From positions 145,215,207-145,279,206 of the forward strand of contig NC_053037.3 of assembly GCF_002575655.3 (NCBI RefSeq): DNA of 64,000 nt. The letters run 5' to 3'. The notes below the pieces were generated by a model. The model was not told the DNA's origin and searched no databases. It worked only from the letters and a program-made list of their open reading frames with translations. This DNA comes from Aegilops tauschii subsp. strangulata (Eukaryota; Streptophyta; Magnoliopsida; Poales; Poaceae). Shown here one piece after another: positions 10,184 through 21,040 of this stretch. Position numbers and translations under genes: made by a program. The first letter of the stretch is position 1; every line of letters starts with the position of its first letter.

Positions 10184-11790
10184 TGAAAGGATTGATATAG
10201 TTGACTAGAGGGGGGGTGAATAGGCAACTAACAATTTTTAGCTTTTCTTTACCAATTTAAACTTTGCATCAAAGTAGGTTGTCTAGATATGCAAATAGGT
10301 GAGCAACCTATATGATGAAACAACACCAAACACACAAGCAAGCAAGGGATATAACACAAATAAGCTTGCACAAGTAAAAGGCACGAAATAACCAAGAGTG
10401 GAGCCGGTGAAGACGAGGATGTGTTACCGAAGTTCCGTCCTTTTGAGGGGAAGTACGTCTCCGTTGGAGGGGTGTGGAGGCACAATGCTCCCCAAGAAGC
10501 CACTAGGGCCACCGTATTCTCCTCACGCCCTCACACAATGCGAGATGTCGTGATTCCACTATTGGTGCCCTTGGAGGCGGCAACCGGACCTTTACAAACA
10601 AGGTTGGGGCTCTCTCCACAACTGAATTGGAGGCTTCCAACAAAACCACGGACCTTCACCACAATGGAATGTGGCTCCGAGGTGACCTCAACCGTCTAGG
10701 GTGCTCAAACACCCAAGAGTAACAAAATCCACACAAGAAAGTATGGGGGAATCAAATTTCTTTTGGTGGGTGTGTAGATCTAGGTCTCCTCCTTCAATCC
10801 CTAGCAAATCAACAAGTTTGAGTGGCTAGAGAGAGAGATCGGGAAAGAGAGCTTGAGTGGCATTAATGGTGGAGTGACAGAGGTAAGAGGTGAGTGTGGT
10901 AGGTGGAAGAACCACCCTTATATAGCAACCCTAAAAATCCAACCGTTACTGCGTTTTCAGCACTGCAGCGGTACAACCGCTCCTTGTCCCGGTACAACCG
11001 GGACTCATGGTTTACATGGAGAACCCTACCAGGCGGTACAACAGGGCGACCAGGCGGTAGTACCAGTTCATGTGAACAACCGGACCAACCGCCCAGCCAC
11101 CGCTCAACCACCGCAATGAAATAGTAGGGAGTCACCCCCGAGTGCGGTAGTCGAGCGGTACATGACCGGTGCAACCGCTTGGCCTTGAGCGCTTGGGCGG
11201 CTAAGTCCTGAGCGGTAGAACCGCTCAGACCACCGGTAGTACCGGTCAGCGAGGAACGACCGGACCAACCGGGCCACCACCGCCTGAGTACCGCATCAAA
11301 ACAGAAGTTTGACCCGTACTTGGGCGGTGCTTAGCCGGAACCACTGCCGCCGTCTTTGCTGAGCATGGTGGCGGTACCACCGCCCGGAAGCAGGGGTACA
11401 ACCGCTTGATCAAGACTGGTAAGCGCTAAGAGCCAGCGGTACAACCGCTCCAGCGAGCGGTACAACCGCTGGGAAACCACAGCAAGCAGTAAGATAAGAA
11501 GGAGAGCGCTCTCTCTCAAAACTAAGGAAGGCAAGTGAGGGGTGAGGCAAGTGTACGTGAACAGATTCTCCCAACTCTTTCCAATGTGGATTCCCTCTTG
11601 ATAGTACGGGTTCCCTACGACCAAAGAGATAAAAAGCGTAGAAAACTCCGTCTTCGATCTTTTCCTTTCAAAGAGAATAGCTATTCGATGTAGGCCTAAA
11701 TACCGAGAACCTAAAACACTTAGCACAAGATTAGACCAACAAAGGGTTGTCATCATCATCCAAAACACAAAGTAGGGAAATGCCCTTAAA
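10184..11790 (-). repeat. 5' LTR of D
   Basis: The inner end is TGAAAGGATTGATATAG next to the primer binding site. It matches 1316-2762 over its first ~1450 bp. The outer end is less sure: I place it at 11790 because the next bases GGCCC resemble the bases before 1316 (GGCCG). The terminal dinucleotide there would be mutated from the canonical TG/CA. A minus-strand TATA-like site is at about 10918-10927. Confidence 0.78.
10960..11480 (-). promoter_or_regulatory. Array of short palindromes in the Sirevirus LTR U3
   Basis: More than ten short inverted repeats of the type GCGGTACAACCGC, CCGGTACAACCGG and CGGTAGTACCG are spread upstream (in element sense) of the TATA-like site. The same array is at about 2095-2600 in the other LTR, and related ones at 3035-3095 and 3510-3735. 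Conserved palindromes in LTRs are known from Sireviruses and are thought to be regulatory; binding factors are unknown to me. Confidence 0.6.
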
Positions 11791-13533
11791 GGCCCCCTGT
11801 CATTGACTCACCTAACTAATTACTTGATTAATTATTTTAACTAATTAGTTAGTTTGATTATACCATTTTAATTAAGTTAATTAATTAATTAGTTAATCAA
11901 TTATATTTTTATATTTTTTTAGGAAAAGGGGGCCGGTGGGGCCCATATGCCAATGGCCCATAGGGCCAACCGGGTGCGGTTAACGGGCAGCGGGCGCCCG
12001 TGCGCCCACACGGGGGCAACGGAGGGCATCGACGGAGGCCGTGGCCTAGGCGAGGCGCTGGCTAGCGCGGTCACCGGCAGGGGGCTCTAGCGGTGGCGGG
12101 GCTAGCGGGGGCGCGGCCGGTGGAGGTAGCATGCGGCGGCCGCGGCACACGCAGGCGGGCGCGGGAGGAAAGGGGGCGGCAGCGAGCGCCGCCAGGGGCC
12201 GTGGCCATGGCGCGGCCAGCTGGAGACGGCCGCGGTCGCGGTGGGCCGGCGCAGCAGGAGGGGGCGGCGCGAGCGACGGCGCGGTGGCTGCAGGGTGGAG
12301 CGGCGCGTGGCAGATGGCAGCAGCAGCGGGACGCACGCACGGCGGGCACAGGGGTGGACGCGCAGCATCGGGACGGACCAGGGTAGTGGGGGTGAGCGAG
12401 TGTGTGCGTTGGGTGCGGCCGGAGGTGCTGAGCACGCAAGCGGACTCGGGTGCGGGCTGCGACCACAGGGGCCATGCCGGCGAGCTTGACCGCAGCGGCG
12501 GAAGCGCGAGTGCGTCGGGGCCGAGCTACGGCTTACGAGGAGGGCAGCGGGAGAGGGGCTGGACGTGGTGCTCACCGGGCTCCTGCAGATGTGCTAAAGC
12601 GGGCTCGGGGGAGGCTCGAGGTGGCCGGAACAACGACGGAAGCTGCGGCGAGTCGAGGTTGAAGACGACCTCGCCCCGCTCGAGGGAGAGGCGCCCGGCT
12701 CGAGCCCGATGGTGCAGGCGACGTAGGGTAGCAGGACGGTGCCGATGGGCACGGTGGAGAGGTGAGGGGTGGCTGCTGGGCGCGGGATCAAAGAGGGCCC
12801 GGCGGCGACCGCGTCGGCCTCCTCTCCAGATCGATGGAGAGGGAGAGGTGGAGAAGGGGAGAAGAGGGGCAAGTGGGGAGTGAGTGGAGATATTTTGGAG
12901 AGAGTGGGGAGGGGTGCTGGCGACCTTATCCTCCCGGTCATCGCCGGCAAGAGGGTCAGGCAGCGACGAGCGCGTGCGGGCGCTCGGTCGGACGCGCCCG
13001 AGGAACAGGAAAGGGGGCGAGGGGGTTTGAGTGGGCCGGCTTGGCTGTGGCCAAATGGACTGGGGAGGGGGGTTGGCCCAGGGGAAACAAGGGGTTTTAT
13101 GGCTTTTTTGTTTATTTAGTTTATGTTTCTTTTAGTTTTATTTTATTTTTAGTTTTATATAACACAATTCTTGCACTTAAAAATAGTGTCACAAATTATG
13201 CCTCTGCCACATTTAAGTTTCGCACTTAAATAAGCTAGTTAGTATTTTTATAATTTTATAAAGCATTTATAATTGTTTTTAGCAACTGTTAGACTTACAA
13301 AAGAGCATTTAAATACTTTTACAAAAATGTTGGGTCAGCACCATAACTGGCTATGGAATATTTGTCACACTTTGAACATTTTATATTGCTTGTTTGAGAA
13401 ACTTGAATTTTGGAATTTATTTTAAATTTGAATTAGGATTGTGATTTGGATCAACCGAGGATTAGCAACAATAATGTGATGACATGGCACCATTAACATG
13501 GGATTATTGTAGCTTAATTATCTGGGCGTCACA
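11791..13533 (-). mobile_element. Gypsy-type LTR element E, right part
   Basis: It continues from 1315 after removal of D. It starts with an AT-rich TAATTA stretch (11810-11910), then a very GC-rich block (about 11970-13050), then an AT-rich 450 bp ending in GGGCGTCACA at 13533. On the minus strand that end is TGTGACGCCC, an LTR start. The GC-rich block opens long ORFs on both strands (for example 12131-12883 plus and 12102-12575 minus), made mostly of Arg, Ala, Gly and Pro; these are composition artefacts. No protein domain is seen. Confidence 0.6.
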
Positions 13534-13869
13534 GTCACCGAGGGGCCCACAAGGTATGGGGGTGCACCCTACCCCCTGGGCGCGCCCTCCACCCTTGTCG
13601 GCGCCTCGTGGCTCTTCTGACTTGAACTCCAAGTCTCCTGGGTGTCTTCTGGTCCAAGAAAAATCATCCTGAAGTTTTATTCGGTTTGGTATTCCTTTTC
13701 TGCGAAGCTCAAAAACAAGGAAAAAATAGAAAGTGACACTGGGCTCTAGGTTAATAGGTAGTCCCAAAAATAATATAAAATAGCATATAAATGAATATAA
13801 AACATCCAAAAGAGATAATAAAATATCATAGAACAATAAAAAATTTATAGATACGTTGGAGACGTATCA
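13534..13869 (-). repeat. LTR fragment of Gypsy element C
   Basis: The right end, read on the minus strand, is TGATACGTCTCCAACGTATC, the same start as the LTRs of A and B. The text matches their first ~330 bp, including the GGGGCCCACAAGG region. On the left it is cut at 13533 by the end of E, so E probably inserted into this LTR. The bases right of 13869 match a Copia leader, so 13869 is the outer end of C and C sits inside F. The rest of C is outside the window. Confidence 0.75.
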
Positions 13870-14047
13870 GGTTGCAACACTAGGTAGAGCACCTTTTAAC
13901 TAGATATTTACTGTGAGAGATCGCCCTAATAATTGGGTACAACGCAATCAAAGGGTGCAAACAACAAAGGGATAAACATCTCAAGCAATTCATAATAGCA
14001 TGACATGGTATAGCCCTCGGCGCCAGGAGATCTTCATTATTGTCTTG
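13870..14047 (-). mobile_element. Copia element F, leader fragment left of A
   Basis: This noncoding piece resembles the leader of element G (about 37130-37330): an AT-rich segment, then a CATGGYAT-like spot and a CTT/GAT-rich run. It joins to 21041 onward if A and its target duplication (TCTTG at 14043-14047, TCTTC at 21041-21045) are removed. It is therefore part of the internal leader of F. The similarity is weak and judged by eye. Confidence 0.45.
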
Positions 14048-15584
14048 TGCTACTTATTGAGCTTGCGTTGATTTTTCCCTTAAAGAGGAAAGGGTGATGC
14101 AGCAAAGTAGAGATAAGTATTTCCCTTAGTTAAGAACCAAGGTATCAATCCAGTAGGACGCACAAGCAAGTCTCCAGTATATGCACATGCACAAACTAAC
14201 AAACACGCGAATAAGGGGTTGTCAATCCCTTCACGGTCACGAACAAGAGTGAGATCTAATAGAGATAGGTATGAAATATAAATAAAAGAGCAAACTAAAG
14301 TAAATATAAATAAATTGCATCAAGTTTTTTTTGGTTTTTTTTGTTTATAGATCTAAAAATATATGATGGAAAATATACCCGGGGGCCATAGCTTTCACTA
14401 GAGGCTTCTCTCTTGAAAGAAAACATACGATGGGTAAACAAATTAATGTTGAGCAATTGATAGAAAAGCGCATAGTTATGACGATATCTAAGGCCATGAT
14501 CATGAATATGGGCACCACGTCCGTGACAAGTAGACCGAAACAATTCTGCATCTACTACTATTACTCCACACATTGACCGACTCCTGCCTGTATCTAGAGT
14601 ATTAAGTTCATAAGAACATAGCAACGCTTTAAGTAAGATGACATGATGTAGAGGGATAAACTCAAGCAATATGATATAAACCCCACCTTTTTATCCTTGA
14701 TGGCAACAATACAATACGTGCCTTGCTACCCCTTCTGCCATTGGGTGAGGACACCGCAAGATTGAACCCAAAATGCAAGAAAAATTAATCTAGTTGGTGA
14801 AACCAAACTGATAGTTCGAAGAGAAATACAAAGATATCTTAATCATGCATAAAAGAGTTCAGAGAAGACTCAAATAATATTCATAGATAATCTGATCATA
14901 AATCCACAATTCATCGGATCTCAACAAACGCAACGCAAAACAAGATTACATCAGATAGAACTCCAAGAACATTGAGGAGAACATTGTATTGAAGATCAAA
15001 GAGAGAGAAGAAGCCATCTATCTACAAGCTATGGACCCGTAGGTGTGTGGTAAACTACTCACGCTTCATCGGAAGGGTGTCAAGGTTGATGTAGAGGCCC
15101 TCCATGATCGAATCCCCGTCTGGCAGGCTGCCGGAAAAGGCCCCAAGATGGGATCTCACGGGAACAGAGGCTTGCAAGGGCGGAAAAGTATTTTGGTGGA
15201 CGCTTCTGATGTTTGGGGAATATTTGAGAATATATAGAGGTGGAACTAGGGTTAGGGGACTCCCGAGGGGCCCACAAGCTAGGGGCACGCCCTAGAGGCT
15301 TGTGGCCTCCTCGGGACTCTTCTGGCCCTATTTCCAAGTCACGTAGGTGTCTTCTGGTCCAAGAAAAATCATCGTAAAGTTTTATTCCGTTTGGACTCTG
15401 TTTGATATTCCTTTTTTGTAAAAGTCAAAAACAAGGAAAAACATAAACTGGCACTAGGCTCTAGGTTAATAGGTTAGTCCTAAAAATAATATAAAATAGC
15501 ATATAAATGCATATAAAACATCCAAAACAGATAATATAATAGCATGCAACAATAAAAAATTATAGATACGTTGGATACGTATCA
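14048..15584 (-). repeat. 3' LTR of A
   Basis: The right end, read on the minus strand, is TGATACGTATCC, followed inwards by the polypurine tract. The left (outer) end is TGCTACTTATTGAG on the plus strand. A minus-strand TATA-like site (CTATATATTC) lies at about 15229-15238. Small ORFs such as 14295-14669 recur in the other LTR and are not genes. Confidence 0.85.
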
Positions 15585-15605
15585 AGCATCCCCAAGCTTA
15601 ATTCC
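15585..15605 (-). other. Polypurine tract region of A
   Basis: On the minus strand this reads GGAATTAAGCTTGGGGATGC, directly before the 3' LTR start. The same sequence precedes the 3' LTRs of B (27647-27665) and I (53467-53487), showing a common priming signal. Confidence 0.7.
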
Positions 15606-17349
15606 TACTCGTCCTCGAGTAGGTAAATGATAAAAACAGAATTTTTGATGTGGAATGCTACCTAACATATTTACCAATGCAATCTTCTTTATTGTGGCAA
15701 GAATATTCAGATCCATAAGATTCAAAACAAAAGTTTAATATTGAGATAAAAACAATAATACTTCAAGCATACTAATAAAGCAATCATGTCTTCTCAAAAT
15801 AACATGGCCAAAGAAAGTTATCCCTACAAAATCATATAGTCTGGCTATGCTCCATCTTCATCACACAAAGTATTTCAGCATGCACAACCCCGATGACAAG
15901 CCAAGCAATTGTTTCATACTTTTGGTGTTCTCAAACTTTTTCAACTTTCACGCAATACATGAGCGTGAGCCATGGATATAGCACCACAGGTGGAATAGAA
16001 TATGGTGGTTGTCAAGAAGACAAAAAGGAGGAGAAATTCTCACATCAACTAGGCAAATTAATGGGCTATGTAGATGCCCATCAATTGATATCGATGCAAG
16101 TGAGTAGGGATTGCCGTGCAATGGATGCACTAGAGCTAGAAGTGTATGAAAGCTCAAGAAGAAACTAAGTGGGTCTGCATCCAACTTGCTTGCTCATGAA
16201 GACCTAGGGCAATTTGAGAAAGCCCATCATTGGAATATACAAGCCAAGTTCTATAATGAAAATTTCCCACTAGTATATGAAAATGACAAAATAGGAGACT
16301 CCCATCATGAAGAACATGGTGCTATTTCAAAGCACAAGTGTGGAAAAGGGATAATAACATTGTCCCTTCTCTCTTTTTCTCTCTTTTTTTGTTTGGGCTT
16401 CTTTGGCCTCTTTTTTATTTGGGCTTCTTTGGCCTCTTTTATTATCTTTAAAGTCCGGAGACTCATCCCAACTTGTGAGGGAATCATAGCTTCCATCATC
16501 TTTTCCTCACATGGGACAATGCTCTAATAATGATGATCATCATAATTTTATTTACTTACAACTCAATACTAGAACAAAATATGACTCTATATGCATGCCT
16601 CCGGTTGTATACTGGGATGTGCAATGATCAAGAGTGACATGTACAAAAAATATGAAAGATGGCCTTGCAACAAATACTATGCCAAATGCATGATCATGAA
16701 AATCAATATGACAATGATGGTATGTGTCATGATAAAACAGAACGGTGGAAGTTGCATCGCAATATCTCGGAATGGCTATGGAAATGCCATAATAGGTAGG
16801 TATGGTGGCTGTTTTGAGGAAGGGTATATGGTGGGTTTAATGCACCGGTGAAAGTTGCGCGGTACTAGAGAGGCTAGCAATGGTGGAAGGGTGAGAATGC
16901 GTATAATCCATGGACTCAACATTAGTCATAAAGAACTCACATACTTATTGCAAAAATTTATTAGCCATCGAAACAAGTACTACACGCATGCTCCTAGGGG
17001 GATAGATTGGTAGGAAAAGACCATCGCTCGTCCCCGACCCCCACTCATAGGGAAGACAATCAAAGAATAAATCATGCTCCGACTTCATCACATAACGGTT
17101 CACCATACGTGCATGCTACGGGAATCACAAACTTTAACACAAGTATTTATACCAATCCACAATTACTCACTAGCATGACTCTAATATCACCATCCTTATA
17201 TCTCGAAACAAATGCAAATAATCAAACTTCTCATATATTCAATGCTCTTATATGGAAGTTTTTATTATATCCCTCTTGGATGCCCATCATATTAGGACTA
17301 AATTCATAACCTAAGCAAACTACCATGATGTTTAAAGACTCTCAAAATA

Positions 17350-17468
17350 ATATAAGTGAAGCATGAGAGTTCAACAATTTCTATAAAATAAAGCCACCGC
17401 CGTCGTCTAAAAAGATATAAGTGAAGCACTAGAGCAAATTGCCTAGCTCAAAAGATATAAGTGAAGCA
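17350..17468 (-). repeat. Three copies of the 14-bp motif in A
   Basis: The plus strand reads ATATAAGTGAAGCA at 17350-17363, 17415-17428 and 17455-17468, each followed by a short AGAG-containing tail. The sense of the element is the reverse complement (TGCTTCACTTATAT). The same motif is repeated at the matching place in B and I. Confidence 0.85.
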
Positions 17469-17657
17469 CATAGAGTATTCTAAGAAATTCACGATTTAAA
17501 GCATGTCCCTCTCAAAAGGTGTGTATAGAAAGGATGATTGTGGCAAACTAAAAAGCAAAGACTCATATCATACAAGATGCTCCAGGCAAAACACATATCA
17601 TGTGGTGAATAAAAATACAGCCTTAAGTAAATTTACCGATGGATTGAAGACGAAAGA

Positions 17658-17739
17658 GGGGATGCAATCCGGGGCATCCCCAAGCTTAGATGCTTGGTTG
17701 TCCTTGAATATTACCTTGGGGTGCCTTGGGAATCCCCAA
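17658..17739 (-). other. Paired RNA hairpins in A
   Basis: Two inverted repeats about 35 bp apart. The first (17658-17681) pairs GGGGATGC with GCATCCCC. The second (17716-17739) pairs TTGGGG with CCCCAA plus inner pairs. Matching hairpins stand at the same relative position in B and I. The function is unknown; a packaging or dimerisation signal is my inference. Confidence 0.65.
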
Positions 17740-18338
17740 TCTTAGGCTCTTGCCACTCCTTATTCCATAGTCCATCAATCTTTACACAAAACTTGAAAAC
17801 TTCACAACACAAAACTCAACAGAGAACTCTTCAGCTCCGTTAGTATAATAAAATAAATCACCACTTTAGGTACTGTTGTGAACTCATTCTAAATTTATAT
17901 TGGTGTTATATCCACTGTATTCCAACTTCTCCATGGTTCATACCCCCCGATACTACCCATAGATTCATCAAAATAAGCAAACAACACATAGAATACAGAA
18001 TCTGTCAAAAATAGAATAGTCTGTAGTAATCTGGAAACTTCGTATACTTCTGTAACGCGAAAAATTCTAAAATATTAGGACAACATAGGAAATTTTTATA
18101 TAAATCTTGTGTAAAAAAGTTAAAATGTTATCACGCTTATGTGAATTTAAACAATTCTGCTACTGGACGCAAAAGTTTCTGTTTTTCAGCAAGATCAAAC
18201 CAACTATCACCATAGACCATCCCAAAGGTGTTATATACTTCGCTCAAACACTAATTAAAACACCAAAAACACAATTACTACAAAGGTAATAATGTGTATT
18301 TATTCAAGAACAGTAGCAAAAAAACATAAAAATAAAAA

Positions 18339-18388
18339 TTGGGTGCCTCCCAACAAGCGCTATTGTTTAACGCCCCTAGCTAGGCATA
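18339..18388 (-). other. Conserved post-ORF block of A
   Basis: In element sense it reads TGCCTAGCTAGGGGCGTTAA, then a GCGCTTGTTGGGAGGC stretch ending in AACCCAAT. It follows the unknown ORF closely. The same block directly follows the gag ORF in B (24869-24920), and a diverged copy is in I (56455-56506). Confidence 0.7.
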
Positions 18389-18398
18389 AAACATAGAT

Positions 18399-18989
18399 CT
18401 AGGTATTGTAGTATAAGTGAGGGAGATCATCCATGACCTTCTCATACTCCCTCCTCTCAGTAGCAAGCTTTCTTTGTGGTAACAAAAAATAATCAAAGGG
18501 GCTAAATTTAATAGGGTAAGGATCTATAAGATCAAGTTTGGGAGGAATAGGTTCCTCTTTTGGCCCTTTGTAATTAATAACTATCTCTTCATTGTAGACA
18601 TTCCTTTGACTGAACTCCCTAAGTTTATCTCTAAGCACAAACCCTAATCTATTATTTTGTATAGGAAAATTATCATTAAGTTCAGAAATTTTATCAATCA
18701 AAACATCGGTAGGGACCTTCTTTCTTAGGTTTTCATTATAAGCGGCATAATCCGGAGATTGTAATCTCCTACTTTCTTCTTGATTAAAAAGGATCTCTTC
18801 TATAGGAGGACAACCACCGTTAATATTATAATGAACAAATACTTCACCGGCTTTTTTCATGATAAATCTAAATTCATGAGCTAAAAATATAGTGGTGACG
18901 GGTTTAACGGAAGGATCATGAATATTGGAAAATTCTAGTAAAAGCCTTTGTATGCATGGATGCATGTGAAAATTGTCTTTCAGATTCAA
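18399..18989 (-). pseudogene. Unknown ORF of A, second part
   Basis: A 196-residue reading frame without a recognised domain. It is rich in charged residues and contains phrases such as TIFLAHEFRFIMKKAGEVFV and YNENLRKKVPTDVLIDKISEL. It continues the protein begun at 19377: the two frames overlap at 18916-18989 and the sense passes from one to the other there, so one indel has broken the gene. The ORF ends just before the conserved post-ORF block. It occupies the place of gag but does not show the gag core seen in B, and there is no zinc knuckle. Confidence 0.55.
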
Positions 18990-19377
18990 CTACAAGCAAA
19001 GATATTGCATCCGCAAGGCTAATCGTTTTGTTGAGAATTGACCCACCTAGCATAGGTAACGTACCGGCACAAGTAAAGAAATCTTTAATCACCCATTTTC
19101 CAATAATATTTTTCCTACCCACACGGAGTTTTTTGGTGTGCATAATAGTAGGTTCTTCTTCATGGGGTTCATTATTAGCAAAATCATTAAAACTTCCCTC
19201 AAGATTATTACTATCTTTTTCAATGATAACCTCCCCAAATTCAGACATGATGGCAAGAAACCAATATAGCACACAAGCAAACGAAAAGGCAAACGAAAGA
19301 AAGGCGAACGAAAAGGTAAATATTTTTGTATTTTTTGAAAACGTTTTAGAAGTGGGGGAGATGAAAACGAGAGGCAA
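18916..19377 (-). pseudogene. Unknown ORF of A, first part
   Basis: The probable start is the ATG at about 19247-19249 (protein beginning MSEFGEVIIEKDSNN), not the first ATG at 19377, because the upstream residues are hydrophobic runs from the leader. An acidic N-terminus is followed by KKLRVGRKNIIGKWVIKDFF and LADAISLLVVESE. The sense then shifts to the neighbouring frame at about 18950-18985. Joined, the protein would be roughly 280 residues. I do not recognise the family. Confidence 0.55.
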
Positions 19378-19446
19378 ACGGCAAATAATGTAAGTGCAAG
19401 AGATGAGAATTTATGATGGGTACTTGGTAGGCTTGATGTAGAACCT

Positions 19447-19462
19447 CCCCGCAACAGCGCCA
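19447..19462 (-). other. Primer binding site of A
   Basis: The minus strand reads TGGCGCTGTTGCGGGG, about 11 bp inside the 5' LTR. It is close to the TGGCGCCGTTGCCGGGG-type sites common in Triticeae Gypsy elements. The tRNA used is not determined here. Confidence 0.7.
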
Positions 19463-19473
19463 GAAATTCTTCC

Positions 19474-21040
19474 TCCTTCTTCTTGAGTTTGCATTGATTT
19501 TTCCCTTGAAGAGGAAAGGGTGATGCAGCAAAGTAGAGATAAGTATTTACCTCAGTTAAGAACCAAGGTATCAATCCAGTAGGAGGCACAAGCAAGTCTT
19601 CAATATATGCACATGCACAAACTAACAAACACTTGCACACAACGCGAAAAAGGGGTTGTCAATCCCTTCACGGTCATGAACAAGAGTGAGATCTAATAGA
19701 GATAGGTATAAAAGATAAATAAAAGAGCAAACTAAAGTAAATATAAATAAATTGCAGAAAGGTATTTTTGGGTTTTTGGGTTTATAGATCCGAAAATATA
19801 TGATGGAAAATAGACCCGGGGGCCATAGCTTTCACTAGAGGCTTCTCTCTTGAAAGAAAACATACGATGGGTAAACAAATTACTGTTGAGCAATTGATAG
19901 AAAAGCGCATAGTTATGACGATATCTAAGGCAATGATCATGAATATAGGCATCACGTCCATGACAAATAGACCGAAATGATTCTGCATCTACTACTATTA
20001 CTCCACACATCGACCGACTCCTGCCTGCATCTAGAGTATTAAGTTCATAAGAACAGAGCAACGCTTTAAGTAAGATGACATGATGTAGAGGGATAAACTC
20101 AAGCAATATGATATAAACCCCATCTTTTTATCCTTGATGGCAACAATACAATATGTGCCTCGCTGCCCCTTCTGCCACTGGGTGAGGACACCGCAAGATT
20201 GAACCCAAAGCTAAGCACCTCTCCCATTGCAAGAAAAACCAATCTAGTTGGTGAAACCAAACCGATAGTTCGAAGAGAAATACAAAGATATCTTAATCAT
20301 GCATAAAAGAGTTCAAAGAAGACTCAAATAATATTCATAGATAATCTGATCATAAATCCACAATTCATCGGATCTCAACAAACGCACCGCAAAACAAGAT
20401 TACATCGGATAGAACTCCAAGAACATCGAGGAGAACATTGTATTGAAGATCAAAGAGAGAGAAGAAGCCAGCTAGCTACTAGCTATGGACCCGTAGGTCT
20501 GTGGTAAACTACTCATGCTCCATCGAAAGGGTGGCAAGGTTGATGTAGAGGCCCTCCGTGATCCAATCCCCCTCCGGCAGAGTGCCGGAAAAGGCCCCAA
20601 GATGGGATCTCACGGGAACAGAGGCTTGCGGTGATGAAAAGGTATTTTGGTGGATGGTTCTGATGTTTGGGGAATATTTGAGAATATATAGAGGTGGAAC
20701 TAGGGTTAGGGGACTCCTGAGGGGCCCACAAGCCAGGGGCGCGCCCTAGAGGCTTGTGGCCTCCTCGGGACTCTTCTGGCCCTCTCTCCAAGTCATGTAG
20801 GTGTATTCTGGTACAAGAAAAAACATCATAAAGTTTTATTCCGTTTGGACTCCGTTTCATATTTCTTTTCTGTGAAAGTCAAAAACAAGGAAAAATATAG
20901 AAACTGACATTGGGCTCTAGGTTAATAGGTTAGTCCCAAAAATAATATAAAATAGCATATTAATGCATATAAAACATCCAGAACAGATAATATAATAGCA
21001 CGGAACAATCAAAAATTATAGATACGTTGGAGATGTATCA
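19474..21040 (-). repeat. 5' LTR of A
   Basis: The outer end, on the minus strand, is TGATACATCTCCAACGTATC (one change from the usual TGATACG). The inner end is near 19474, where the plus strand reads TCCTTCTTCTTGAG, a diverged form of the TGCTACTTATTGAG end of the other LTR. A minus-strand TATA-like site lies at about 20685-20692. Confidence 0.82.

Larger units (their letters stand above)
1316..11790 (-). mobile_element. Sirevirus-type Copia retrotransposon D (Maximus-like)
   Basis: A minus-strand LTR retrotransposon of about 10.5 kb. Going leftwards from the right end it has a 5' LTR (10184-11790), a primer binding site matching initiator tRNA-Met, gag with a zinc knuckle, a coiled-coil extension, protease, integrase, a Q/E-rich linker, reverse transcriptase, RNase H, a polypurine tract and a damaged 3' LTR. 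The order protease-integrase-RT is diagnostic of Copia. The long gag with coiled coils, the purine-tract-rich 3' end and LTRs full of short palindromes fit the Sirevirus lineage. The flanks GGCCG (1311-1315) and GGCCC (11791-11795) may be a target duplication with one mismatch. The coding region is broken by stops and frameshifts, so this copy cannot make a full polyprotein. Confidence 0.85.
14048..21040 (-). mobile_element. Non-autonomous Gypsy-type LTR retrotransposon A
   Basis: About 7.0 kb, minus strand. LTRs at 14048-15584 and 19474-21040 are similar along their length. The primer binding site lies at 19447-19462 and the polypurine tract at 15585-15605. Near-identical 5-bp flanks (TCTTG and TCTTC) support a complete insertion into the leader of F. 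The only coding sequence is a broken ORF of unknown function next to the primer binding site; no protease, RT, RNase H or integrase is visible, so it needs enzymes from another element. The 2.8 kb after the ORF (15606-18388) is noncoding but carries the hairpins and repeats listed separately. Confidence 0.87.

Noticed and set aside
12046..12883. Several long overlapping ORFs on both strands in a GC-rich block
   Set aside because: All are low-complexity Arg/Ala/Gly/Pro sequences caused by GC content within LTR element E; no domain and no consistent frame.
14295..14669. A 124-residue ORF, with a near copy at 19732-20106
   Set aside because: Both lie in the LTRs of A at the same position; no domain. 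It is LTR sequence, not a duplicated gene.
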